Of a DNA stretch of 28,871 bases, positions 22,225 to 28,871 are shown piece by piece (the first letter of the stretch is position 1; the number at the start of each line of letters is the position of its first letter). This DNA comes from Collinsella sp. Lineage in GTDB: Bacteria > Actinomycetota > Coriobacteriia > Coriobacteriales > Coriobacteriaceae. The notes below the pieces were generated by a model. The model was not told the origin of the DNA. It did not search any database and saw only the letters and a program-made list of their open reading frames with translations. A program made the position numbers and the translations under genes. The stretch covers positions 1-28,871 of the forward strand of contig WGSL01000023.1 of the NCBI GenBank assembly GCA_014871665.1, given 5' to 3'.

Positions 22225-24696
22225 ATGACCGAACACCACGCCATCAGCCGCCGAGCATTTACGTTGGGCCTTGGACTCGCGGCGTTGTCGCCACTTGCAA
22301 GCCTGCCCGAAACCGCGGCATTGGGCATTGGCCCACGAGCGGCATTTGCAGACGACGCTGCCACAGCGTCGGTCAGCCTCAACAATTTCGTCATTCGCCT
22401 TCGCCCCGCGGGCTATTTTCGTACCGCAAGCGTTAACGAAGACGGCAACGTCATCGGCAACGTCTGCCATCTGTTTAATGACGGCACGTCCAGCAAGCTC
22501 ATCCTTGAGAACGTAACGACCAAGAATGACGATACAAACTGGTATGCCATCCGCACCCTGCTCAATTTCGAAGAGCACAAGAAGACGGGCTACAGCATTT
22601 GGTCGGTCGACGGCGACTCGGACAAAGATGGAAAGGTCATCCACGTATGGAGTGGCGAGCATGACGGCAAGGCCAGTCGCTCTTTTGCGTTCGAGCGTCA
22701 ACCAAACGGTACCTATATCATCCGAGACCGCACGGTCGAGAAAGAAACCGAGAAAAAAGACATTAAGTACCTGGCCATAGAAAAGGACGGCAAAGACCAG
22801 GACAACAATAAGATCTGCCATAAGAGTAAGAGCATTCCGTGGGAGCTCGAGCTTGTCGGTTACGACAAGGGCGAGATCAATACCACGGTTAGAAGTATCG
22901 ACTGGATCACGTATAGCAGCTACGTCGACGGACCATGCTGGATGAAATACGTCGACGGCAACAAATACCTCGACGAGCTGAGCATCCCGGGCACGCATGA
23001 TTCAAGCACCTGCAGCGTCGACAACGACACCGAGCCCCAAACCTCGCTTGCAAAGTGCCAGCAGGATTACATCCCCACGCAGCTGCTCGAAGGCATTCGC
23101 TATTTTGATATCCGACTTGGAAAGAACAACGAGAACGGCGACCCCGGCATCGACCATGGAATATGCTACCTGCTCAAAAAAGACGGGGGCTTTATACATC
23201 TCTCCGATGTCATCGGTTACTTCAAAACATTTTTGAACGAAAACCCGTCAGAAGCGCTCATCATGCTGGTGTCACGAGGCAACGACGAAGCCACCGACGA
23301 CAGTGTTACGACGGCTTTCGCCAATGTTATGGACAATAACTCCGATCTGTTCTATACGTCGAGCCATGTCCCCACACTGAACGAGGTGCGCGGAAAGATC
23401 GTCTTGTTGCGTCGATTTAAACTCGCCGGCGACAGTGTAGACGGCCACACGTGGGGCCTCGACCTCACCGAATGGGACGACAAAATCAAGACGCATTCCG
23501 GAAAGTCCATGTGCCTCGTGAAATACGAGCAAGGCTTTGAGGCTGCGGGCAATACGGGCGACAAAGAGCCCTATAGCACAGCGGTATATGCCCAAGACCA
23601 TTACAACTGCACGGGGTCCAGTAAAATCGACTGGGTCGATATGGCCCTGAAGGCAGCGTCCGAGTTCGAGCGCAGCACCGTAGATATCACTGCCGCGGAC
23701 GGGACAACGGTGCAGGCAACGGAGCGCTGCTGGTTTATCAACTACACGAGCTGCACGCAAAACAACCCTTTTACCGCAGCGCGAGTGGTCGACGAGCACC
23801 TGTACAAGAGCTCGTATATAAACAATAGCGGAGTTGAGAGCACAAAGGCGGACTGCCGCAAGCACATTGGCATCATTGCGTCCGACTTTGTTGATGCGGC
23901 ACTGGCCCGAAGCATCTACCAGCGCAATTACGATACGCAGCACAAGCAGACGGCTTCGTGCTACCTTCCAGCCCGCATGCACATGACATATGGTGACTCG
24001 CTGAGCGACGCCTCGCTCCAGGACGGCAAGACCGTTGGCGAGGGTCATTTCCGCCTCGTCGACAGCAGCAACGTACTCAACGTGGCGGCTTCGGGAAGCG
24101 CTTTTGCCATCGAATACGTTGATGTCGATGCCTTGGGCAATGAGACCGTTATAGGGCTGCAGGGATCCGTGCCCATCGATATCGATCCGCGCGTGCTGAC
24201 GCCTCATTTTGAGGGACTCGAAGGCCTTAAGGCCGGCGAGGACGTGCGCGCCAAGATTGCGGCATCACTCGAGGGCAAGCTCGAAACCGATGCCTGCACG
24301 GCCCAGCTCGAGTTTATGCACGATGCAAACGGCGCTCCGGGCACGGCAGTGGCCGAGGGTGAGGCATTTGCCGCGGGGACGTATTGGGTGCGTGCGAAAG
24401 GCCTGTTGGGCGACGCGGCGCAAAACTACACGCTTGCCACCGACGGAGCCGCAAGCTTTACCGTAGCGGCCTCGGGCAGTGCAGGCGGCGCCGGCACCGG
24501 CACTGGCGCCAACGCGGGCAGCGCGGACAAGAACGGTAAGGGCAACAAGGGCAAGGGCTCGGGCGGAAAACTCGCCGACACAGGCGACGGTTCCGGCATT
24601 GCCGCCGGGCTCGCCGCTGCCGCCGTGGCAACAACGGTTGCCGGCGCAGCAATGCTTGCCAATGACCGCGAAGACAACGAAGGTGCTAGCGAATAG
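22225..24696 (+). CDS. Tat-exported PI-PLC X-domain protein with wall-sorting-like tail
   Basis: An 823-residue secreted protein. The N-terminus has a twin-arginine motif (SRRAFT, 8-13) and a hydrophobic stretch, so it is probably exported folded. Residues about 50-215 look like a beta-rich lectin-type module. The PI-PLC X domain follows: LSIPGTHDSS with H258, LLEGIRYFDIRLG with R297, and DHGICYLL with H311; both general acid/base histidines are kept. NPSEALIMLVSR also fits. After about 600 come beta-rich domains, one with MBG-like LQGSVPIDIDPRVL, then a Gly/Lys linker, LADTG (783-787) and an Ala-rich helix. LADTG is an LPXTG variant, but the tail after the helix is acidic, unlike classic sorting signals. 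GGAGAAG precedes the ATG. Predicted to cleave phosphoinositide or GPI-like substrates at the cell surface. Confidence 0.87.
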   Translation: MTEHHAISRRAFTLGLGLAALSPLASLPETAALGIGPRAAFADDAATASVSLNNFVIRLRPAGYFRTASVNEDGNVIGNVCHLFNDGTSSKLILENVTTKNDDTNWYAIRTLLNFEEHKKTGYSIWSVDGDSDKDGKVIHVWSGEHDGKASRSFAFERQPNGTYIIRDRTVEKETEKKDIKYLAIEKDGKDQDNNKICHKSKSIPWELELVGYDKGEINTTVRSIDWITYSSYVDGPCWMKYVDGNKYLDELSIPGTHDSSTCSVDNDTEPQTSLAKCQQDYIPTQLLEGIRYFDIRLGKNNENGDPGIDHGICYLLKKDGGFIHLSDVIGYFKTFLNENPSEALIMLVSRGNDEATDDSVTTAFANVMDNNSDLFYTSSHVPTLNEVRGKIVLLRRFKLAGDSVDGHTWGLDLTEWDDKIKTHSGKSMCLVKYEQGFEAAGNTGDKEPYSTAVYAQDHYNCTGSSKIDWVDMALKAASEFERSTVDITAADGTTVQATERCWFINYTSCTQNNPFTAARVVDEHLYKSSYINNSGVESTKADCRKHIGIIASDFVDAALARSIYQRNYDTQHKQTASCYLPARMHMTYGDSLSDASLQDGKTVGEGHFRLVDSSNVLNVAASGSAFAIEYVDVDALGNETVIGLQGSVPIDIDPRVLTPHFEGLEGLKAGEDVRAKIAASLEGKLETDACTAQLEFMHDANGAPGTAVAEGEAFAAGTYWVRAKGLLGDAAQNYTLATDGAASFTVAASGSAGGAGTGTGANAGSADKNGKGNKGKGSGGKLADTGDGSGIAAGLAAAAVATTVAGAAMLANDREDNEGASE

Positions 24697-24725
24697 GCAA
24701 GCCAGTCTTTTGGGCGCATCAACTC

Positions 24726-24762
24726 AATCGGGGCGTAGAATACCGTTCTGCGCCCCGATTTT
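24726..24762 (+). terminator. Intrinsic terminator of the PI-PLC gene
   Basis: AATCGGGGCG pairs with CGCCCCGATT, continued by AGAA/TTCT inside, loop TACCG, followed by a short T-run. Confidence 0.9.
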
Positions 24763-24788
24763 CACCTTGGCCCGTACGCCGTTATCGG

Positions 24789-25058
24789 CTACATCACCAT
24801 GTTCAGCGCGTTAACAAACTCCTGGGCCTTCGCACGACTGCTCGGGCTAAAGACGCAAGCGGTTAACAGTCGATTGCGCAGAAAAACGTCGCGGCCCTTG
24901 ATCCTGTTGACCCCCGTGATGTCCTTAAGGTAAACGATCTCGGTGTGCTTGCCGCCAAACATGCCCTTCTTGAGCACCTCGATACGGTTAGGCTAGATCT
25001 TGACGTCTCTAAACCTGCCCGAACCTTTGTCCTGGAACAGCAAAGTGTTGTTATCCAT
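24789..25058 (-). pseudogene. Small PH-like-domain gene broken by one in-frame amber codon
   Basis: Read from the ATG at 25058, the frame gives MDNNTLLFQDKGSGRFRDVK then Ile, an amber TAG at 24993-24995, and continues in the same frame as PNRIEVLKKGMFGGKHTEIV onward to a normal stop at 24789 (90 codons in all). The protein on both sides looks like one continuous small beta-rich domain, with VKI-stop-PNRIEV reading naturally if the stop were a Tyr codon, so one base change is enough to explain it. The second half resembles bacterial PH-like or transporter-associated short domains (IVYLKDITGV, AQEFVNALN). GGGAGTG lies upstream of the ATG. Alternatives are a real amber read-through, a sequencing error, or a downstream GTG start at 24977. 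Function unknown. Confidence 0.7.
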
Positions 25059-25219
25059 GCGTGTCACTCCCGCGGGGTTCGCTAAAACTGCCTCTATGGC
25101 CACATTTTAGTCACCGCAAGGCTCCCATGCGAAGGTGCCAGACAGCACAGCAATTCGTGTCCGCGCGAGGCTTTAAACTAAATGCGATAAAGATGCATTC
25201 CACAGGAGGAAAGTGGGCG

Positions 25220-26275
25220 ATGGTGATGGGCGAACTGGCAAACCGCGGAGAATCGGCAATCGTGCCCGAAGGTTTTTATAAGCAGGTTTCCTCGATTCTC
25301 AACGCTGCTCGCGACAAGGCATATGCCGCCGTTAACTTTGCGATGGTTGAGGCATATTGGGAGATCGGCAAGAGCATTGTTGAGGAACAAGGCGGAGAAG
25401 AGCGCGCCAGGTATGGAGAGGCGCTGCTTAAAGGACTCGCGACCAGGCTTACCACAGATTTCGGCAAAGGCTTTGATACCTCAAACCTCCGCTACATGCG
25501 GCAGTTTTATTTAGCATTCCCAATTCGTGACGCACTGCGTCACGAATTGAACTGGACACATTATCGCAGACTATCTCGCATTCCCGACCCCGAAGCTCGC
25601 ATTTGGTACATGAACGAATGCGCCGATTCTCGTTGGAGCACGCGTCAGCTCGAACGCCAGATCAACACCATGTTCCGCGAGCGCCTACTTGCCAGCAAGG
25701 ACAAGGAGGCCGTCACCCAGGAAATCCAAAAGAGCGCCCCGGCTCGTCGCCCCGAGGATATCATCCGCGACCCATATGTACTGGAGTTTTTAGGTTTCTC
25801 GGACGATACTGCGTTTCGCGAGAGCGATCTAGAGCAGGCGCTCATCACGCATCTTCAGAAGTTCCTGCTGGAGCTTGGCCGTGGTTTCGCTTTCGAGGCG
25901 CGCCAAAAGCGCATCACCTTTGATGGGCGCCATTTCTATATTGACCTTGTTTTTTACAACTATCTGATGCGCTGCTTCGTGCTCATCGACCTTAAGACGG
26001 ACGACCTTACGCATCAGGACCTGGGCCAGATGCAAATGTATGTGAACTACTACACGCGCGAGCTCATGAACGAAGGCGACAATCCGCCCATAGGCATCGT
26101 GCTCTGCGCGGACAAAAGCGATTCGATTGTCGAGTACACGCTGCCCGAAGACAACGACCAAGTGTTTACCGCCAAATACCTGCCGTATCTTCCAAGCAAG
26201 GAAGAGCTGGCGCGCGAGCTGAGTGCCGAGTACCGCGCCATCAACGAAGCGACTAATGGCGAAACGCAAGGGTAG
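25220..26275 (+). CDS. YhcG/DUF1016-family PD-(D/E)XK nuclease
   Basis: A 351-residue protein of the YhcG family. The N-terminal DUF1016 helical domain (about 15-160) has AYWEIGKSIVEEQ, SNLRYMRQFYLAFP and LNWTHYRRL. The C-terminal nuclease domain has E205, FYIDLVFYN with D242, and LIDLK (255-259), the D-x-K core, then Q270. Homologues occur alone or beside restriction-modification and other defence genes and have been linked to DNA cleavage; here it stands alone. AGGAGG at 25204-25209 decides the ATG at 25220; the longer open frame upstream has no coding character. A perfect 13-bp palindrome lies inside the gene at 25521-25549. Isolation and family suggest horizontal transfer, though base composition is only slightly lower than its neighbours. 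Confidence 0.9.
   Translation: MVMGELANRGESAIVPEGFYKQVSSILNAARDKAYAAVNFAMVEAYWEIGKSIVEEQGGEERARYGEALLKGLATRLTTDFGKGFDTSNLRYMRQFYLAFPIRDALRHELNWTHYRRLSRIPDPEARIWYMNECADSRWSTRQLERQINTMFRERLLASKDKEAVTQEIQKSAPARRPEDIIRDPYVLEFLGFSDDTAFRESDLEQALITHLQKFLLELGRGFAFEARQKRITFDGRHFYIDLVFYNYLMRCFVLIDLKTDDLTHQDLGQMQMYVNYYTRELMNEGDNPPIGIVLCADKSDSIVEYTLPEDNDQVFTAKYLPYLPSKEELARELSAEYRAINEATNGETQG
25521..25549. repeat. Perfect 13-bp palindrome inside the YhcG gene
   Basis: CAATTCGTGACGC and GCGTCACGAATTG are exact inverted repeats separated by ACT. The DNA encodes the conserved stretch FPIRDALRHELNW, so it may be accidental, but a 29-nt mRNA hairpin or a protein-binding site at this point is unusual. Confidence 0.8.
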
Positions 26276-26700
26276 CAGCACGTTGCGACCGAAGCCACCG
26301 CAGCCGTCGCAGGCGCACTCGCGGTTGCGACGCACGCTACGAAACAATACCGGTCATGGACGCCGGCAACGACATTCTAGCCGTGGCTGGCGAGCGTGAC
26401 CTGACAGGCAAAGACGCGGCCTTCGTCTGATGTGGGTCCATTGGCTGCCACAGAAAAGGGCCGGTTGCAGCCGGCCCTTTAGACGATAATACCTGCGTTG
26501 CCCGCGCTTCCGAAGTGTGACTAGCTGAGGAGCGGGTTCCGCGGCACATCCTGATTTTACCCAGCGAGACGGCTCTTTTGCAGCCGCTCCACCGATTATT
26601 TACATCTGGCACCCTCAAACAATCAGACGACAGTCCGCACTCCTGCGAGCTGCCCCGTTCCTCTAGCTATCGGATCGCAGCGCCAACTGACACCACTCCC
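26276..26700. other. 425-bp intergenic region between convergent genes
   Basis: Apart from the bidirectional terminator at 26455-26480 I see no gene. Frames here cross the terminator stem and lack ribosome sites. A small CGGCT/AGCCG hairpin is present near 26565-26585. It may be decayed sequence. Confidence 0.4.
26455..26480. terminator. Bidirectional intrinsic terminator
   Basis: AAAGGGCCGG and CCGGCCCTTT form a perfect 10-bp stem around TTGCAG. The T-run is better on the minus strand (CCCTTTTCTG), so it may stop the zinc-ribbon gene, while also limiting transcription from the nuclease gene. Confidence 0.75.
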
Positions 26701-28038
26701 CTACTTACCAAATAGCGCACCCAGCAGGCCGCGACGTTTGGGTTTTTCTTCTCGGTAGGAACCCTCGGCAACCGCTGCCACCTGACGCGGCTGTTCGCCG
26801 TCTCCACGGCGCACGATCTGGTATAGGAAGGGCGATTTAATGTATTTGACCTCGATGGGCGTGGCGTGCACGGTGCTTTCTCTGGACAGATGCAGACTCG
26901 GGTTGAGCGGCGCCACCACATGCGTCTCACGCTTGTCGCTAAACACCGCCGCGGCCGCGCGGCCCGTCTGGCCGTTTACGGCAATGCGCACCTGCTCGCC
27001 ATCGCGGCTGTCCGTCGCCGGGCGATCGACAAAGTAGACCGGCACCATCACCAGGCCGTCCTTATGCTTGCGAGCCTTGCGCGCCCAGGTGCGGATGCTC
27101 TTTTTATTGAGCCCCAGCACCGCCTCGGCATCGTTGCCGGCAATGTCGAGCGCCAGCTTATCAATGACCACCTGGTCCTTGGTAGACGCATCGACGGAGA
27201 CAACGCGGAAGTCGCCTTCCTGCATAGCGGGATCGAACGGCCCAACCTTGGCAAAGTCCCAAGGCTCCAAAATGCCCATAAGGCGAACGTCCAGGTAGTT
27301 TGCCCGCGGATACGCCCAGTCGAGCACCTCGTAGTACACCAGGGTCTCCTTGCTCAGCCCCTTGCCCGGGAAGGACGCCATCATGCGCAAATCCGCGAGC
27401 GCCATGGGGAAGTAGAAGAGCGACATGTCATTTTGAATCGCGTCTTCCACGTCGTGCCCGGCAAAGGCATCGGGATACTGGCGCACCAGCTGCAGCGCGT
27501 TGGCACGTGCCTGCTGCGGCGTTATCTCGCAAGGAATACCCTGCTCAGGCACGTACTCGGCACCAACGCCCATGGTCAGACGCTTGCTAAAGGTACCGGG
27601 CTTGAGTAGGTCGGCAACGCCGATCTTATTTCCGCAGGACGGGCACTCAAGCACGCGCTGAGTGGACTCGCCTTCAAAGGACGCTCCACAGAAGGGGCAG
27701 GGAATGCTCACGTGCGTGGCTTCTTGGAACTCCTGCGCCGTGCCGCGGTCCTCCCACAGCAGATGCTCCAGAACCGACTGATTGCGCCAGTGTGAATTAA
27801 AGAAATACCAGTCCGGGTCCTCCGGGCGCTCGAGCTGCGACACGTGGGTGAGCTTAAGCAGTCCATCGACAACCGTCAGTGGCGTATGGCGAATGCCCAG
27901 GGCGCTCTTGGGCTCCCCCGCATCGGCCTGCCACGGAACGACCGTGCCGCAATAGGCGCACTCAAAGCTGCGTTTAGCCTGGTGTGAGTACATAGGGCCG
28001 CCGCAGTTTTGGCATTTAATGGCAAACATCTCGTCCAT
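26701..28038 (-). CDS. Double zinc-ribbon protein of unknown function
   Basis: A 445-residue cytoplasmic protein with two zinc ribbons: C9/C12/C27/C30 and C114/C117/C132/C135, both CxxC-x14-CxxC. Between them lies a WYFFNSHWRNQSVLEHLLWED segment, and after them a long alpha/beta region (about 150-360) without a recognised catalytic motif. The C-terminus is basic and ends KPKRRGLLGALFGK, like a short amphipathic or membrane-touching tail seen on proteins of the TerD/phage-shock-like neighbourhood, but no such genes are here. The layout resembles 'TFIIB-type zinc ribbon-containing' hypothetical proteins. GGAGG lies 8 nt before the ATG at 28038. It is divergent from the CDF transporter. No function assigned. 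Confidence 0.78.
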   Translation of the reverse strand: MDEMFAIKCQNCGGPMYSHQAKRSFECAYCGTVVPWQADAGEPKSALGIRHTPLTVVDGLLKLTHVSQLERPEDPDWYFFNSHWRNQSVLEHLLWEDRGTAQEFQEATHVSIPCPFCGASFEGESTQRVLECPSCGNKIGVADLLKPGTFSKRLTMGVGAEYVPEQGIPCEITPQQARANALQLVRQYPDAFAGHDVEDAIQNDMSLFYFPMALADLRMMASFPGKGLSKETLVYYEVLDWAYPRANYLDVRLMGILEPWDFAKVGPFDPAMQEGDFRVVSVDASTKDQVVIDKLALDIAGNDAEAVLGLNKKSIRTWARKARKHKDGLVMVPVYFVDRPATDSRDGEQVRIAVNGQTGRAAAAVFSDKRETHVVAPLNPSLHLSRESTVHATPIEVKYIKSPFLYQIVRRGDGEQPRQVAAVAEGSYREEKPKRRGLLGALFGK

Positions 28039-28193
28039 GAATACGTCCTCCTTTGCGCAGGGGCTGTCGACATTAAGTATGTCGGGCAGGCAGGCACATG
28101 CCCATACCCATGTGGCCCAAAATGGAGCACCCGGTCGGACAAGAAGGGCCGCTCGTTAGCTCCAGCAGACCATTACTGCATTTTCTGAGCACC

Positions 28194-28208
28194 GGCGCAC
28201 GGTGCGCC
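28194..28208. promoter_or_regulatory. Perfect palindrome upstream of the CDF gene (candidate operator)
   Basis: GGCGCAC and GTGCGCC flank a single G. TACACT (28218-28223) nearby could be the -10 box, placing the palindrome over the -35 region, a typical repressor or activator site. A second dyad, CGACAT-TAAGT-ATGTCG (28068-28084), lies nearer the divergent zinc-ribbon gene. Confidence 0.45.
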
Positions 28209-28256
28209 CATGCGAGCTACACTATCCCCTTAACCATGATTGTGAGGACGATCGCC

Positions 28257-28871
28257 ATGCTATTTGTAAATCGGCTGGTACATACGCTTGTTCCCGGCAG
28301 CGAGGGCGAGCCGGTCGATACGACTCGCCGTACCAACGCGGGCTTTGCCGCAAGCCTCATTTGCATTGGCCTCAACATTACCCTGTGTCTGGCCAAGGGC
28401 ATCGCGGGCCTACTCGCCGGCTCCGTCTCGCTCATCGCCGACGCCTTCAACAATCTCTCCGATGCGTCGAGCAACATCGTGAGCCTGCTCGGATTCCGAC
28501 TTGCCAGCCGCCCGGCAGACGAAGACCACCCCTATGGCCACGGCCGCTACGAATACCTCGCCGGTCTGGTTGTCGCCGTCCTCGTTTGTGCCGTCGGCAT
28601 CAACCTGGTGCTCGAGTCCGTTACCAAGATCATCAAGCCCTCCCCCACCGCTTACACACTCGTTTCCCTTGCGGCACTGGCTACATCCATGCTCGTCAAG
28701 TTCTGGATGGCGGCGTTCAACCGCACGCTGGGCAATCGCATCGACTCGGAGACGCTCATCGCCACGGCGCAGGATTCCAAAAACGATGTCATCGCCTCGG
28801 GCTCGGTCTTGGCGGCGGCGCTCATTTCGCAAACGACCGGCTTTGACCTCGATGGCTGGGCGGGCCTGGGC
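28257..28871 (+). CDS. Cation diffusion facilitator transporter, Mn-type signature (3' truncated by window)
   Basis: The first 205 residues of a CDF-family metal/proton antiporter; the frame is open at the window edge. TM2 contains ADAFNNLSDAS, followed by the family block SRPADEDHPYGHGRYEYLAGL, and TM5 contains AQDSKNDVIASG. Aligned on the PAD block to E. coli YiiP, the metal site is N65/D69 in TM2 and D173/D177 in TM5, an ND-DD set. Zn-type members use HD or DD with an HxxxD in TM5, while ND-DD with DxxxD is the pattern of Mn2+ exporters such as MntE. Manganese export is therefore predicted. GTGAGGA precedes the ATG at 28257; an in-frame ATG 7 codons upstream has no ribosome site. The cytoplasmic C-terminal domain is outside the window. 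Confidence 0.9.
   Translation, partial: MLFVNRLVHTLVPGSEGEPVDTTRRTNAGFAASLICIGLNITLCLAKGIAGLLAGSVSLIADAFNNLSDASSNIVSLLGFRLASRPADEDHPYGHGRYEYLAGLVVAVLVCAVGINLVLESVTKIIKPSPTAYTLVSLAALATSMLVKFWMAAFNRTLGNRIDSETLIATAQDSKNDVIASGSVLAAALISQTTGFDLDGWAGLG

Noticed and set aside
23272..24207. Minus-strand frame opposite the PI-PLC gene
   Set aside because: Shadow of a gene with conserved catalytic histidines.
25061..25219. Upstream extension of the YhcG gene by 53 codons
   Set aside because: The segment holds the AGGAGG ribosome site, lacks DUF1016 similarity and overlaps the promoter region.
26337..26618. 93-codon minus-strand frame between the nuclease and zinc-ribbon genes
   Set aside because: It crosses the perfect terminator hairpin and has no protein-like character.

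Overview
This window is a GC-rich bacterial chromosome segment from a high-GC Gram-positive. The best guess is a Coriobacteriia gut organism close to Collinsella. That rests on base composition, compact gene order, large Ala/Ser-rich surface proteins with C-terminal anchors, tandem GtrA proteins, a class III fructose bisphosphatase and the AarF/phasin pair. It is an inference from gene content; there is no rRNA here to settle it. No tRNA, rRNA, CRISPR array, prophage or transposase gene was seen.

Left part (1-9900): a DUF3267 membrane zincin (-); a divergent MetRS-like protein in an operon with an RsmB/RsmF-type rRNA m5C methyltransferase (+); an unlisted 56-residue one-TM microprotein (-); a TIM-barrel protein of unknown function (+) with no visible Shine-Dalgarno; a DegV protein (-); then class III fructose-1,6-bisphosphatase followed by two GtrA-family membrane proteins (+). 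A perfect 10-bp dyad lies in front of fbp and a very stable hairpin lies between fbp and the first gtrA.

Central part (9900-17400): the most interesting locus. On the minus strand, a cobalamin riboswitch leads into a 1283-residue anchored surface protein with four tandem DUF4430 (transcobalamin-like) domains, a PQQ-type beta-propeller and a Listeria/Bacteroides repeat. Its stop overlaps the start of a second, membrane-tethered single-DUF4430 protein. I read this as a B12-controlled surface cobalamin capture system, loosely analogous to BtuG plus transcobalamin. Upstream of it lie an AarF/UbiB atypical kinase and a phasin-like protein.

Right part (17400-28871): a C69 dipeptidase; an AT-rich MITE-like element with 38-bp inverted ends; a one-carbon operon in which FolD has lost the residues used for cyclohydrolase activity and is paired with an FchA-type cyclohydrolase; a lipoprotein; a Tat-exported, apparently wall-sorted PI-PLC-like protein; a small gene broken by one amber codon; a solitary YhcG/DUF1016 PD-(D/E)XK nuclease; a double zinc-ribbon protein; and, running off the right edge, a CDF transporter with an Mn-type ND-DD metal signature.

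Most transcription units end in clear intrinsic terminators, which are listed. Domain calls come from reading motifs by eye, not from searches.
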